Positions 8,857 through 18,614 of a stretch of DNA of 61,007 nt are shown in pieces. This DNA is from Novosphingobium nitrogenifigens DSM 19370 (lineage in GTDB: Bacteria > Pseudomonadota > Alphaproteobacteria > Sphingomonadales > Sphingomonadaceae), in assembly GCF_000192575.1 (NCBI RefSeq), contig NZ_GL876925.1:13662-74668 (forward strand), written 5' to 3'. The notes under the pieces were generated by a model. It made no database searches. It was not told the DNA's origin and saw nothing but the letters and a program-made list of their open reading frames with translations. The translations under genes and the position numbers were made by a program. How positions within the stretch are numbered: position 1 is the first letter of the stretch; each line of letters opens with the position of its first letter.

Positions 8857-10137
8857 ATGAACAACGACGCACGCACTCACGGCCTGTGGGAGGCTTCGGC
8901 CCCTCCGGCGATCCCGACCACGACGCTTTACGGAGATTGCAAGGCCGATGTGGTCATCATCGGCGCGGGCTATACCGGGTGTTCGGCGGCGCTCCATCTG
9001 GCCGAGGCGGGCAAGCAGGCGATCGTTCTGGAAGCGACGGAAATCGGTTTCGGCGGCGCCGGGCGCAATGTCGGGCTGGTCAATGCCGGGCTCTGGGTCA
9101 TGCCCAGCGACATTCCCGGATTGCTCGGCGAGACCTATGGCGAACGCATTCTGGAACAGCTCGGACAGGCGCCGCGCATGGTCTATGGCATCGTCGACAA
9201 ATACGGCATCGAGTGCCAGGCAACGCCCAATTCCACACTGCACGTTGCGGTCGGGGCCAAAGGGCTGGACGAAATCACCAGCCGGGCGCGCGAATGGAAA
9301 ATGCGCGGGGCCGATGTCGAACTGCTCGACGCGGAACAGACGCGCAAGGCGGTGGGCTCGGCGGCCTATACCGGCGCCTTGCGCGACCGGCGCGCGGGGA
9401 CCATTCAACCGCTGGCCTATGTGCGCGGCCTTGCCCGCGCGGCGAGCGAGCAGGGCGCGCGGTTTTTCACCCGCAGCGCCGCGACCGGTTACGAAGACCT
9501 CGGGCACGCGTGGAAAGTGACGACGGCGACCGGCAGCGTGACCGCGCCCCACGTCATCGTCGCCAGCGATGCCTATGCGCAGAACGTGTGGACGCAATTG
9601 CGCAGCGAACAAGTCTATTTGCCCTATTTCAACCTCGCCACGCGGCCCTTGTCGGACACCATGCGGCAAATGATCCTGCCCAATCTGGAAGGGGTGTGGG
9701 ATACCCGCTCGGTGCTGTCCTCCTATCGCTTCGACACGTCCGGGCGGTTGGTGTTCGGCAGCGTCGGCGCGCTGCGCGGGCCGGGCGCCATGATCCATCG
9801 CGACTGGAGCAAGCGCGAGATGCGCCGCCTCTTTCCCCAGCTTGCCGGGGTCGGCTTTGAACACGAATGGTACGGCTGGATCGGCATGACCGACGATGCG
9901 GTGCCCCGGTTCCACCGTCTGGCCCGCAATATCCATTCGATCAGCGGCTATAACGGGCGCGGCATTGCGCCGGGCACGACCTTTGGCCGCGATCTGGCCC
10001 GGCTGATCCTGGGCGACATGGCGGCGGAAGATTTCTCGTTGCCGCTTTCCATCCCCGGCCGTCCTTCGCTACGTTTGGCAAAGGAAGCCATCTACGAATA
10101 CGGCGCGCTCGCGACCCATCTCGTCGGCGCCCGCTGA
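8857..10137 (+). CDS. FAD-dependent amino-acid oxidase, AmaA-like (L-pipecolate oxidase)
   Basis: The 426-residue flavoprotein has the DAO-family dinucleotide motif VVIIGAGYTGCSAALHLAEAG near residue 30, the second glycine segment GFGGAGRNVGLVNAG, and C-terminal GYNGRGIAPGTTFGRDLA for FAD contact. It is read with the amaB-like dehydrogenase 26 bp downstream. In Pseudomonas that pair oxidises L-pipecolate to piperideine-6-carboxylate and on to 2-aminoadipate in lysine catabolism. The ATG at 8857 is chosen from the family length; the frame stays open far upstream only as antisense to the LysR gene. The substrate is inferred from the partner gene. Confidence 0.85.
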   Translation: MNNDARTHGLWEASAPPAIPTTTLYGDCKADVVIIGAGYTGCSAALHLAEAGKQAIVLEATEIGFGGAGRNVGLVNAGLWVMPSDIPGLLGETYGERILEQLGQAPRMVYGIVDKYGIECQATPNSTLHVAVGAKGLDEITSRAREWKMRGADVELLDAEQTRKAVGSAAYTGALRDRRAGTIQPLAYVRGLARAASEQGARFFTRSAATGYEDLGHAWKVTTATGSVTAPHVIVASDAYAQNVWTQLRSEQVYLPYFNLATRPLSDTMRQMILPNLEGVWDTRSVLSSYRFDTSGRLVFGSVGALRGPGAMIHRDWSKREMRRLFPQLAGVGFEHEWYGWIGMTDDAVPRFHRLARNIHSISGYNGRGIAPGTTFGRDLARLILGDMAAEDFSLPLSIPGRPSLRLAKEAIYEYGALATHLVGAR

Positions 10138-10163
10138 ACTACGTCTGACCCAAGGAAATGTGC

Positions 10164-11684
10164 ATGTCCCAATCCGTTGCCGCCGAAACGATCGCCCTGC
10201 TCGAACGTCTGCAGGTCGATCCCGCGACGTTCCGCGACGGTGCGATCGCGGTGACTTCGCCCGTGACCGGCGAGATCATCGCGAATGTCGTCGAAATCAC
10301 GCCCGCGCAGGCCGATGCCGTCATTGCGCAGAGCAAGCAGGCCTTTGCCCTGTGGCGCAAGGTTCCCGCGCCCCGTCGCGGTGAATTCGTCCGCCTGTTG
10401 GGCGAGGAACTGCGCGCGGCCAAGGATGATCTGGGCGCGCTGGTTTCGATCGAGGTGGGCAAGGTCAAGTCCGAAGGGCTCGGCGAAGTGCAGGAAATGA
10501 TCGACATCTGCGACTTTGCAGTCGGTCTCTCGCGTCAGCTTCAGGGGCAGTGCCTGCCGTCCGAGCGCGCCGATCACCGCATCACCGAACAATGGCACCC
10601 GATCGGTCCGGTCGGCGTGATTTCCGCGTTCAATTTCCCCGTCGCGGTGTGGAGCTGGAACGCCGCGCTGGCGCTCGTGTGCGGCGACAGCGTGATCTGG
10701 AAGCCGTCGGAAAAGACCCCGCTGACCGCGCTTGCGGTCGAGGCGCTGTTCCGTCGCGTCGTCGCCCGTTTCGGTGCTGAAGCCCCCGAAGGCCTGCTCG
10801 GCCTGCTCGTCGGTGGTCGCGACATCGGTCAGCAGATGGTCGACGATCCGCGCGTGCCGGTCGTCTCCGCCACCGGTTCGACCGCGATGGGCCGCATTGT
10901 CGGCGAACGCGTGGCGCGCCGTTTTGGTCGCACCATTCTCGAACTGGGCGGCAACAATGCCTCGATCGTGACGCCTTCGGCCGATCTCGACCTGACGCTG
11001 CGCGCGGTGGCGTTCGGCGCCATGGGGACGGCGGGCCAGCGGTGCACCACGCTGCGCCGTCTGATCGTCCATGCCGACGTCTATGACCGGCTCGTGCCCG
11101 GGCTGATTTCGGTCTATGAAAAGATCAGCGTCGGCTCGCCCTTGTCGAGCGATGCTCTGGTCGGTCCGCTGATCGATCGCCAGTCGTTCGACGCGATGCA
11201 GGCCGCACTCGACAGCGCGCGCGCCATGGGTGCCAAGGTCCACGGCGGCGAGCGCGTCGATGTGAACGGCGATGCATCGTACTACGTCCGCCCCGCTCTG
11301 GTCGAAGTCGAACGGCAGGAAGGCCCGGTCCTGCACGAAACTTTCGCGCCGATCCTCTATGTCATGAAGTACGAGACGCTCGATCAGGCGATCGCGTTGC
11401 AGAACGACGTGCCGCAGGGCCTGTCGTCGTCGATCTTTGCCACCGACATTCGCGAAGTCGAACAGTTCCTGTCCGCGGTCGGGTCGGATTGCGGCATCGC
11501 CAATGTCAACATGGGCACCTCGGGCGCGGAAATCGGCGGGGCGTTCGGCGGTGAAAAGGAAACCGGCGGCGGCCGCGAAAGCGGTTCGGACGCGTGGAAG
11601 GCCTATATGCGCCGTCAGACCAACGCCATCAATTACGGCCGCGAACTGCCGCTGGCACAGGGCGTGAAGTTCGACGTCGGCTGA
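10164..11684 (+). CDS. amaB: ALDH7-family L-aminoadipate-semialdehyde dehydrogenase
   Basis: The 506-residue NAD-dependent aldehyde dehydrogenase has catalytic Glu260 in ILELGGNNA and Cys294 in GTAGQRCTT. It carries the antiquitin/AmaB signature SGAEIGGAFGGEKETGGGRE and the C-terminal RRQTNAINYG. ALDH7 enzymes oxidise piperideine-6-carboxylate / aminoadipate semialdehyde. Of two near starts (10158 and 10164) the second is preferred, because AAGGAAA lies at proper distance only from it. It forms an operon with the amaA-like oxidase. Confidence 0.9.
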   Translation: MSQSVAAETIALLERLQVDPATFRDGAIAVTSPVTGEIIANVVEITPAQADAVIAQSKQAFALWRKVPAPRRGEFVRLLGEELRAAKDDLGALVSIEVGKVKSEGLGEVQEMIDICDFAVGLSRQLQGQCLPSERADHRITEQWHPIGPVGVISAFNFPVAVWSWNAALALVCGDSVIWKPSEKTPLTALAVEALFRRVVARFGAEAPEGLLGLLVGGRDIGQQMVDDPRVPVVSATGSTAMGRIVGERVARRFGRTILELGGNNASIVTPSADLDLTLRAVAFGAMGTAGQRCTTLRRLIVHADVYDRLVPGLISVYEKISVGSPLSSDALVGPLIDRQSFDAMQAALDSARAMGAKVHGGERVDVNGDASYYVRPALVEVERQEGPVLHETFAPILYVMKYETLDQAIALQNDVPQGLSSSIFATDIREVEQFLSAVGSDCGIANVNMGTSGAEIGGAFGGEKETGGGRESGSDAWKAYMRRQTNAINYGRELPLAQGVKFDVG

Positions 11685-11693
11685 TCCCTGTTC

Positions 11694-11729
11694 GCGCGGG
11701 CCCTGTTCCCTCGGGGGCCGGGCCCGCGC
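11694..11729 (+). terminator. Strong GC hairpin after the amaB-like gene
   Basis: GCGCGGGCCC at 11694-11703 and GGGCCCGCGC at 11720-11729 form a perfect 10-bp stem with a 16-nt loop. There is no T-run, so it may act as an inefficient terminator or a 3'-end stabiliser. Confidence 0.55.
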
Positions 11730-11804
11730 CGGATTGTCCGGATAATTCTGGGTATTTAAGCAGTTACGGCGAAATCCCGTTGGCATTCCGGTGCCGGATG
11801 GGCA

Positions 11805-13454
11805 ATGATCTCCCACATGTGGGGGGCTGGCGAGACATTTGTTCTTGGGGCCAGTGCTGCGCAATGGCGCAGCGGCTGGCGGGTGGGCGTGGTCCTCGTC
11901 GGCTATGGCGTGGCTTTTTCCCTGCTGCACTGGTTGGCGCAGGCGTGGAGCGGGCCGAATTTCTATTCGCTGTGGTATCCGGCGGCGGGCTTGCGCTTTG
12001 CCCTGCTGTGGCTGCTGGGCGCGCGTTTTGCCGCGCCTTGCGCCGTGGTGGAGCTGGTTTCCGATCTCCTGACCGGGGGCATGAAGTGGCACGACCTTGA
12101 ATTGAACCCGGTCTGGCGGATCTATTCCGCGATCGTGCCGGGGTTGGGGTACGGCCTTGCCATCGCTCTCATTCGCCGGGTTGCGAGCAAGTCGTCGACG
12201 ATCGTGATGTCGGCGCCGATGCAATTGGGTTTTGCCTGTGTCGTGGCGCCTTTTGCCGGGATGGCAATGCTGGTGCCGCAGGATTTGCTGCGGCCGGACC
12301 AGATCGGCGTGACCGACGGGGCGTCGCTGATTACCGCTCTGACGACGATGGCGCTGGGCGATTTGCTGGGCGTGTTGATGGTGGCACCGCCGATCATCCT
12401 CCTGGCCGCGCCCGATACGCGCGGCGCGGCCGGCGGGGTCTTGCGCATCGGGTTGGGGCAAGTGGCCGAAATCGGCGCGATCCTGCTGGGGGCACTGGGT
12501 CTCAACACCGTGTTCTGGAACGTGGGTCTGTCGTTTCAGGCGATGCCGCTGATGCTCGCCGTTGCGTGGATCGGCCTGCGCCAGGGGCGTGCGGTGACAT
12601 GGTCGGTGCTGGTGCTCGTCACGCTGTTGATGCTGCCGTTCACCGCGCTTCCCGTCGTCGGCCGGTCGCTTCTGGCCGGAGGTATGGCGGACCTTGAAAA
12701 GATCCACTGGCACCTGGGCCTCGCCTCGATCGTGATCGTGGGCTATCTCGCCGCCAGTTATTCCGACGCGGAAAGCGCCGCGCTGGAGGCGCTCGACCGG
12801 CGCAACCGGCTCTTGCTGCAAGCGGACCGTTTGAAGACGCTGCGCGCGATGTCGGTTTCGGTCATTCACGAAATCAGCCAACCTTTGACCACGCTGGCGA
12901 TCGAGGCGCGTCATTTGCGGCATATGACCAACGGCACCGACGATCTTGCCGAAAGCGTGCGGCGTATCGATGGCAAGGCGCAGGGGATCGCCACGCTGGT
13001 TCGCCGCTTGCGCCGGTTCGGCGAACGGGGCGAAGTGGCCCCGGCTCTGATCGCGGTCCGCTATCTGGTCGAAGCGGCCGCCGACCTTGCCGGGGCAGAG
13101 TTCCGCGCCCATGGCGTCGAACTGGCGATTGCGCCGGTCCCGGACGATCTTGTCGTGGTGGGCCGGGATGTCGAACTGGTTCAGGCACTGGTCAACCTGT
13201 TGCGCAATGCCTTGTCCCATTCCACCGGGCCGGTTGTCGATGTCGCGGTCGAGCAGGATGGAGACGCCGCGTGCATCCGCGTGCGCAATGCCTTTCGCGA
13301 GCGTCATGTCCGGCAGGAAGGGATGGGCGTGGGCCTGATGATTGCCCGGACCATCGTCGAAGCCTGTGGAGGCCGTATCGATCATCGCGAAGAGGGCGGG
13401 CGATGGGCCGCGACCATGATCCTGCCGTTGGCAACAGGAGAACGTACGACATGA
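11805..13454 (+). CDS. MASE1-domain sensor histidine kinase
   Basis: The 549-residue protein has about eight hydrophobic helices over residues 20-310 that look like a MASE1 sensor. Then come an H-box VIHEISQPLTTLAIE (His355), an N-box LVNLLRNALSHS and a G-box GMGVGLMIARTIVEACGG. It has no PAS domain, so the membrane part is the likely sensor; the signal is unknown. Its stop overlaps the start of the FixJ-type regulator by 4 bp, so the two form a pair. An alternative start is ATG 11817. A 12-bp palindrome CCCACATGTGGG covers 11812-11823. Confidence 0.9.
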   Translation: MISHMWGAGETFVLGASAAQWRSGWRVGVVLVGYGVAFSLLHWLAQAWSGPNFYSLWYPAAGLRFALLWLLGARFAAPCAVVELVSDLLTGGMKWHDLELNPVWRIYSAIVPGLGYGLAIALIRRVASKSSTIVMSAPMQLGFACVVAPFAGMAMLVPQDLLRPDQIGVTDGASLITALTTMALGDLLGVLMVAPPIILLAAPDTRGAAGGVLRIGLGQVAEIGAILLGALGLNTVFWNVGLSFQAMPLMLAVAWIGLRQGRAVTWSVLVLVTLLMLPFTALPVVGRSLLAGGMADLEKIHWHLGLASIVIVGYLAASYSDAESAALEALDRRNRLLLQADRLKTLRAMSVSVIHEISQPLTTLAIEARHLRHMTNGTDDLAESVRRIDGKAQGIATLVRRLRRFGERGEVAPALIAVRYLVEAAADLAGAEFRAHGVELAIAPVPDDLVVVGRDVELVQALVNLLRNALSHSTGPVVDVAVEQDGDAACIRVRNAFRERHVRQEGMGVGLMIARTIVEACGGRIDHREEGGRWAATMILPLATGERTT

Positions 13455-14086
13455 CGGGTCGAACCGGGGTTGCGGGCGCTGTGAGCGAGCCCGGTCGCAT
13501 TGCCGTGCTCGACGACGACCGCGATCTTGCCGATGCGCTGATGCGGCTGCTGGCATGGCGCGGCCACGAGGTGCGCAGCTTTTCCGATCCTCAGGACCTG
13601 CTCGCGGCTCTCGCCGACTTCGCGCCCGATTGCCTGTTGTGCGATATCCGCATCGGCTCGGCCGACGGCTTTGCCGTGTCCCGCTCGGCCAGGGCCCTGC
13701 AACCTGCGATGGCGGTCGTCTTCATGACGGCGTGGCCGGTCACCACCGACGCCGTCGATGCCGTGCGCAAGTTCGGCGGCGTCGATTACCTGGAAAAACC
13801 GCTCGACGAAGACCGCCTGATGGCTGCCATCGAGGAAGCCCTTTCCTGGTCCCGCGTCCGTCGCGCCGCCGTCACCCGGCTCGAACCCCTGTCCCGCCGC
13901 GAACGCGAAGTCTTTGACCTCCTCGTCCTGGGCCACCCCAACAAGACTGTTGCCGACCGCCTCGGGATCTCGATCAAGACTGTCGAAGACCACCGCGCCG
14001 CGATCATGGCAAAGACGAGCGCCAATGGTCTGGCCCAGTTGATCGACCTTGGCCGCGCCCTGACCGGTGCGGCAATCGAGGGGTGA
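13451..14086 (+). CDS. FixJ/NarL-type two-component response regulator
   Basis: The 211-residue regulator has an N-terminal receiver with an acidic pair (DDD 21-23), phospho-acceptor Asp65 in CLLCDIRIGS, FMTAWPV, and Lys in YLEKPLDED. A C-terminal LuxR-type HTH follows (LSRREREVFDLLVLGHPNKTVADRLGISIKTVEDHRAAIM). The start overlaps the kinase stop (ATGA). It is the cognate partner of the MASE1 kinase; its target genes are unknown. Confidence 0.92.
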   Translation: MTGRTGVAGAVSEPGRIAVLDDDRDLADALMRLLAWRGHEVRSFSDPQDLLAALADFAPDCLLCDIRIGSADGFAVSRSARALQPAMAVVFMTAWPVTTDAVDAVRKFGGVDYLEKPLDEDRLMAAIEEALSWSRVRRAAVTRLEPLSRREREVFDLLVLGHPNKTVADRLGISIKTVEDHRAAIMAKTSANGLAQLIDLGRALTGAAIEG

Positions 14087-14135
14087 GGACCATTTGCCCC
14101 GCCACCGCAAGCGGGTGCGTTCAGCCGCGTTGGGC

Positions 14136-14315
14136 CTATCGCAGTTTCGCGATCGAGAGGCCGTCGGCCTTGGCGCGATCTTTGACGGATTCCTCGCTGC
14201 GCGTCAGGGCCTTGGCGATAGCTTTCAGCGCCATGCCCTTCTTGGCCAGCGTGTGCAGTTTCTGGATTTCCGCCGCGTTCCAGGGCTGCCGATGCCGTTC
14301 GAATTTTTCTGCCAT
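14136..14315 (-). CDS. Small helical conserved protein, 59 residues
   Basis: The frame encodes a 59-residue, lysine-rich protein starting MAEKFERHRQPWNAAEIQKL and ending with DGLSIAKLR. The segment WNAAEIQKLHTLAKKGMAL... followed by ALTRSEESVKDRA resembles a SANT/HTH-like helical unit, so a DNA-binding role is possible. It starts 8 bp after the YaiI-family gene on the same strand and is probably co-transcribed. Function unknown. Confidence 0.7.
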   Translation of the reverse strand: MAEKFERHRQPWNAAEIQKLHTLAKKGMALKAIAKALTRSEESVKDRAKADGLSIAKLR

Positions 14316-14323
14316 TATTTGCC

Positions 14324-14776
14324 TTAACCTAAACGCTTCAAACGCACGAGCGCTTCATCGAGTGCGGAGAGAAAGCGCGAGCGGTCGGCCTTGGCAAAGG
14401 GCGGCGGGCCGCCGATGGCGTCGCCGTTGGCGCGCAAGTCCGCCATGATCGCGCGGGTGGCGATGGCGCTGCCGATCGAATTGGCGGTAAAGGGCTTTCC
14501 GTTGGGCGCGATCACCACGGCATTGGCCTTGAGGCACCGGTCGGCAAGAAGGATGTCGGCGGTGATGCAGACTGTGTCGGGTGCCGCGCGTTCGGCGATC
14601 CAGTCGTCGGCGGCGTCGAAGCCATCGCTGACCACGATCCGCTCGATCAAGTCATGAGCGGGGACGCGAAGGAAGCTGTTGCTGACGATCGTCACCGGCA
14701 CGAGGTGACGGAAAGCCACCTTGTATATCTCGTCCTTCACGGGGCAGGCGTCGGCATCGACAAGGATGCGGGTCAT
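14324..14776 (-). CDS. YaiI/YqxD (DUF188, UPF0178) family protein
   Basis: The 150-residue protein is a full-length DUF188 member. It has the N-terminal DADACPVKDEIYKVA, the central TADILLADRCLKANA and the C-terminal SRFLSALDEALVRLKRLG. The family has a PIN-like fold and no settled function. The start ATG fits the family N-terminus exactly. It is followed by a 59-residue gene. Confidence 0.92.
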   Translation of the reverse strand: MTRILVDADACPVKDEIYKVAFRHLVPVTIVSNSFLRVPAHDLIERIVVSDGFDAADDWIAERAAPDTVCITADILLADRCLKANAVVIAPNGKPFTANSIGSAIATRAIMADLRANGDAIGGPPPFAKADRSRFLSALDEALVRLKRLG

Positions 14777-14795
14777 GCTGTCCGGTTCCGAAGTC

Positions 14796-15920
14796 TCAAG
14801 CTGGGTTCAGGCTCGTGAGCGCCTCTGCGTCCCACGCCTGCAAATCCCGGAAGCTCACCATCACCTGGCGTTGTTCGTCCCACAGGCCGAGGCGCCAGCA
14901 CGACAGGCTTTCGCGCAGCGTGATCCGCTTGGTGATGCGTTCCAGTTCCGGCGCGCTGTCGACACAGTCCTGCAGGCGGTAGTTGGGAATGCGGCTGCAC
15001 AAGTGATGCACATGGTGCAGGCCGATATTGCCGCTGAACCACTGGAGGATCGGGGGAAGGTCGAAATAGGAACTGCCGCGCAGCGCCGCCGTGTGGAAAT
15101 TCCAGTCGCCGTCCCGTTCCCAATAGGGATCCTCGAACTGGTGCTGGACATAGAACAGCCAGTTTCCGATCCACGAGGCGATCACCATCACCGGCAGATA
15201 GGTCATGAGCACCGGCGCAACACCGAACACCGCCATGGGCACGCCGAAAACCACGACGAGGGCGAGGTTCAGGGCCATCATGCTATTGCGGGAATCGCGG
15301 TTTCGGAACGACTGTCCCCGCGGGATCCGCTGAAGCACGATGAAATTGAGCGGCGCGCCGATCATGACCATGACGAACGGATTGCGATAGAGGCGGTAGC
15401 CGAATTTCCCGAGCGGCGAGAGGGCCTCGTATTCCGCGACCGTCAGCATGTCGACATCGCCCCGTCCGCGACGGTCGAGATTGCCGCTGCTGGCATGATG
15501 GATCGCATGACCCTGTCGCCAATGGCCATAAGGCGTGAGCGTGAGCGTGGAAATCGCGCGGCCCAGCGCATCGTTGGCGGCCCGCGACTTGAAGAAGGAG
15601 CCGTGCCCGCAATCATGTTGAATGATGAAAAGGCGCACCAGCAGCCCGGCTGTCGGGATCGCGAGCAGAAGCGTCAGTCCATAGCTGAACTGCGAAATCA
15701 TGCCCATCACGGCAAGCGAGGCGAAGAACAAGGTTGCGGTCGTCGTCAATTGCAGCGCGCTGCGCTTCCACTCCGGGCCACAGGATTTGAACCGCCGCGC
15801 CAGAATGCGTCCCAACGCTTCGGTCGATCCATTTGCGCAAGGTTCATTTGCATTCGCCGCAATCGATTGATCAACTACAGGCTCGCAGAGTGCTTCATTC
15901 GATCGGGACGCCACCATCAC
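14796..15920 (-). CDS. Membrane fatty-acid desaturase
   Basis: The 374-residue di-iron desaturase has three histidine boxes: HDCGH (102-106), HAIHH (138-142) and HHVHH (302-306), with paired hydrophobic segments around residues 60-100 and 185-260. This pattern fits acyl-lipid (omega-6 / delta-12 type) desaturases that alter membrane lipids in the inner membrane. Regiospecificity cannot be told from sequence. It stands alone. Confidence 0.9.
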   Translation of the reverse strand: MMVASRSNEALCEPVVDQSIAANANEPCANGSTEALGRILARRFKSCGPEWKRSALQLTTTATLFFASLAVMGMISQFSYGLTLLLAIPTAGLLVRLFIIQHDCGHGSFFKSRAANDALGRAISTLTLTPYGHWRQGHAIHHASSGNLDRRGRGDVDMLTVAEYEALSPLGKFGYRLYRNPFVMVMIGAPLNFIVLQRIPRGQSFRNRDSRNSMMALNLALVVVFGVPMAVFGVAPVLMTYLPVMVIASWIGNWLFYVQHQFEDPYWERDGDWNFHTAALRGSSYFDLPPILQWFSGNIGLHHVHHLCSRIPNYRLQDCVDSAPELERITKRITLRESLSCWRLGLWDEQRQVMVSFRDLQAWDAEALTSLNPA

Positions 15921-16235
15921 CTGCTCTTAATCCTTGCTGTGCCGCACAAACCCCGACGGTAAATGCCGGGATTACATTTCTTGTTCTGCTGGAACGGAAG
16001 GATAGGGCCGCACCCAAGGTGCGTGGCTACACTGTCATTGCCTCAGACCTTGGTCGACTAGCCGAATGGACCGCGAAAAGCCAACCGCAAAATGTGCGGT
16101 TCGTCGCATCGGGCACTGCCGAGGCGGCCTAAGTGTCTGATCGGCCATTCGCCTTTTTTCGCGACATCTCAAAAAGGCGGCAGGGGTCCTTCCCGTTGCT
16201 CCGGGGCAACGGGAAGGGGGTATCGGAAATCGTGT
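15921..16235. other. Intergenic region with two hairpins, no gene
   Basis: The left half should hold the desaturase promoter. The right half holds two stem-loops: GCCTTTTT / AAAAAGGC (16151-16178), and the stronger one at 16188-16217 listed separately. A short open frame across this stretch has no recognisable features. Confidence 0.5.
16188..16217 (-). terminator. 12-bp hairpin after the TonB receptor gene
   Basis: CCTTCCCGTTGC and GCAACGGGAAGG form a perfect 12-bp stem with a 6-nt loop, 19 bp beyond the stop codon of the receptor. It is the likely transcript end. Confidence 0.7.
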
Positions 16236-18614
16236 TTAAATATTGAGATTCAGGCGGAGATAGTAGAACCCCCCGTCCTGGCCCAGTTGCTGGCTGGCCG
16301 TGTCATAGCGCGCCGCACCGAGATAGGATGTTTCGGCTGGAATGCGCGAGGGATAGGCATCGAACAGGTTGTTCGCCCCCAGCGCCACGTGCAGCGTATC
16401 GTTCACGCGATAGCCGATTTCGAGATTGGTGACCCAGCGCGGCTGGTTCACGAATGGCAGGAAGGTCGTGTTCGAAAACGCGTTGGGGCCGCTGTAATAT
16501 TCGAGCTGTGACGCGGTGTGGCCATAGCGGATTTCATGCGCGGTCACGTCCCAGCGTTTTTGCGTCCAGTGTCCGCCAAAGATGATCTTGGACGCGGGAT
16601 AGGCCGAGGAGAGATAGGCGATCCCCTGCGCATTGAGCAGCGGGTTGCCGTTCTGGTCCGTGCCGACATGGGTCACCGTCGTGTGATTGAGGTTGGCGGC
16701 TGCGTCCCATGTCACCGATCCCAGCCTGCCGAGCGAGGTCTTGTAGCGGAAGGTGATGTCGAGGCCGCGGGTGCGGGTGTTGACGCCATTGGCGAAATAT
16801 TGCGCGGCGACGCTGTCGGGCGTCACCCCGGACGGCAGGCTTACCCCTTGCAAGGCCAGCGCATCGAGCGCGGTCTGGCCGTTATAGACGCCGCCGTCCA
16901 CGATCCGGTCGCGGATCGAGATGAGATAGGCGTCCACGGTGATCGTCAGCCGGGCGAGGGGATTGAGCACCAGTCCCGCGCTGTAGTTGGTCGATTTTTC
17001 CGGGCGGAGGGGGGACGCCCCGAGCGCCCTCGCTCCTGCAGAATCCACGGCCAGCTGTGCATTGGCATAAGTGGGCGAGGCGATGATGCTGACGAAATGT
17101 TCCTGCGCCAGCGTCGGCGCGCGGAAGCCGTTGCTCACCGTGCCGCGCAGGGCGAGCCAGCGGGTGACGTCATAGCGCGTTGAAATCTTGCCGGTCTTGG
17201 TATCGCCCACATCCGAATAGTGTTCGTACCGTCCGGCGAGGTCGACTTGCCAGCCCGGCAGGAGCTTGGCCGACAGGTCGATATAGCCGGCCGCCACATC
17301 GCGATGGGCGCGGGTCGTGTTGATCGGGGAAATGCCCTGATAGCCCTGTGTGCCGCCATAGACATACGAGGCTTCCTCGCCCGGATCGATTGAATAGGTA
17401 TCGCGGCGATATTCCGCGCCCATGGCCACGTTCAACGGCGATGCCAGCCAGGGAAGCGCGAGCGAGCGGCGCAGGTCGAGATTGCTGGTCCATTGCGTGT
17501 TGCCGTAATGGCCGACCTTGACCGAGGTGGGGGTCGATCCGGTCGCTGCATAAAGGCCGGTGTTGGCCGTGTCGTAAAGGCCGAGATTGTCGCTGTCTCC
17601 GCCGAAAGTCGAGCTCAAGTCCCAGTGCCAGCCCAGCAGGTTGTCTCCGCGCAGGCCCACCGATGCGCTGAAATCATTCTCGCCGATCGTTTCGACCGGT
17701 TGATAGCCGTTGGGATAGACCGCAGGCAGGCTGGACGGCAGGCGGACATAGGCCCAGCGCCGGGCATCGCGATGGGCAAAGCTGTCGAACGAGTAGATTT
17801 CGACCCCCGGCGAGAGTTGATAGGAGGCGTTGACGCTAAAGCTTTCGCGCGTGGTTTCGGGCGAACCGATCGCGGGGTTGTTGTAAAGGCCCGTGCGCGT
17901 GTCGGCGCCGCTGCGGTCGGTGCGATTGCGATGCAGCACTTCGGCGCTCACTTGCACAAAGCCGCGACCGCCAAGGTCAAAGCCCTTGGACACGGACTCG
18001 TTGGTGGTAAAGCCGTCGCCCTTGTAAGTGCCGCCGTTCAATGCCTGTGCGCTAAAGCCGTCGTGTTGTCCTTTAAGGATGATATTGATCACCCCGGCGA
18101 TCGCATCGGACCCGTATTGGGCCGCCGCACCATCCTGCAGGACCTCGATCCGTTCCACCGCAGAGGCCGGGATCATGTCGATATCGACCGGGGTCGTGCC
18201 CTGTTGCGGGCCGGGGTCGAAGTTCAATGCCGCCGTCGTATGCCGCCGCCGTCCGTTGACGAGCACCAGCGTCTGATCCGCCGTCAGGCCACGCAGGCTG
18301 ATTGCGTCCGTCAGCGAACCCTGATCGAGCCCCATCACCTGTCGCGACAGCGAGGGCGTCAGTTGCACCAGCGCATCCCGCAAATCGCCTTGACCGGTCT
18401 GGCGCAACTCGGACGCGCTGATCACGGTGATCGGGCTGAGGCTCTTGGCCGCAGTCTGGTTCGCACTGCGCGTCCCGGTGACGATAATGTCGCTCGCCTG
18501 CCCTGTCTGATCCGCCGGACCGGAGGTCGCAGGCTCCTGCGCCATCACGGCCCCACCGTGTGCCATCGCCAGGAAGGAGGCGGCCAGCATCAGCCCTCTG
18601 CGGTGAGGAGGCAT
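16236..18614 (-). CDS. TonB-dependent outer-membrane receptor
   Basis: The 792-residue protein has a signal peptide (MPPHRRGLMLAASFLAMAHGGAVMA), a TonB-box-like DIIVTGTRS near residue 45, and a plug domain with LRGLTADQTLVLVNGRRRHT and VERIEVLQDGAAAQYGSDAIAGVINIIL. The beta-barrel ends in YYLRLNLNI. The start at 18614 is chosen because AAAAGGAAA lies just upstream and the signal peptide begins there. No N-terminal signalling domain is present. Substrate unknown; no linked transporter genes. Confidence 0.9.
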   Translation of the reverse strand: MPPHRRGLMLAASFLAMAHGGAVMAQEPATSGPADQTGQASDIIVTGTRSANQTAAKSLSPITVISASELRQTGQGDLRDALVQLTPSLSRQVMGLDQGSLTDAISLRGLTADQTLVLVNGRRRHTTAALNFDPGPQQGTTPVDIDMIPASAVERIEVLQDGAAAQYGSDAIAGVINIILKGQHDGFSAQALNGGTYKGDGFTTNESVSKGFDLGGRGFVQVSAEVLHRNRTDRSGADTRTGLYNNPAIGSPETTRESFSVNASYQLSPGVEIYSFDSFAHRDARRWAYVRLPSSLPAVYPNGYQPVETIGENDFSASVGLRGDNLLGWHWDLSSTFGGDSDNLGLYDTANTGLYAATGSTPTSVKVGHYGNTQWTSNLDLRRSLALPWLASPLNVAMGAEYRRDTYSIDPGEEASYVYGGTQGYQGISPINTTRAHRDVAAGYIDLSAKLLPGWQVDLAGRYEHYSDVGDTKTGKISTRYDVTRWLALRGTVSNGFRAPTLAQEHFVSIIASPTYANAQLAVDSAGARALGASPLRPEKSTNYSAGLVLNPLARLTITVDAYLISIRDRIVDGGVYNGQTALDALALQGVSLPSGVTPDSVAAQYFANGVNTRTRGLDITFRYKTSLGRLGSVTWDAAANLNHTTVTHVGTDQNGNPLLNAQGIAYLSSAYPASKIIFGGHWTQKRWDVTAHEIRYGHTASQLEYYSGPNAFSNTTFLPFVNQPRWVTNLEIGYRVNDTLHVALGANNLFDAYPSRIPAETSYLGAARYDTASQQLGQDGGFYYLRLNLNI

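Noticed and set aside
10092..13556. Very long open frame (over 1100 codons) on the minus strand
   Set aside because: It runs antisense to amaB and the MASE1 kinase. GC-rich codon use in those genes keeps the opposite frame open; the product is Arg/His/Gln-rich and has no domains.
15833..16132. 99-codon open frame on the plus strand beside the desaturase
   Set aside because: It starts antisense to the desaturase N-terminus, lacks an RBS and shows no conserved pattern.
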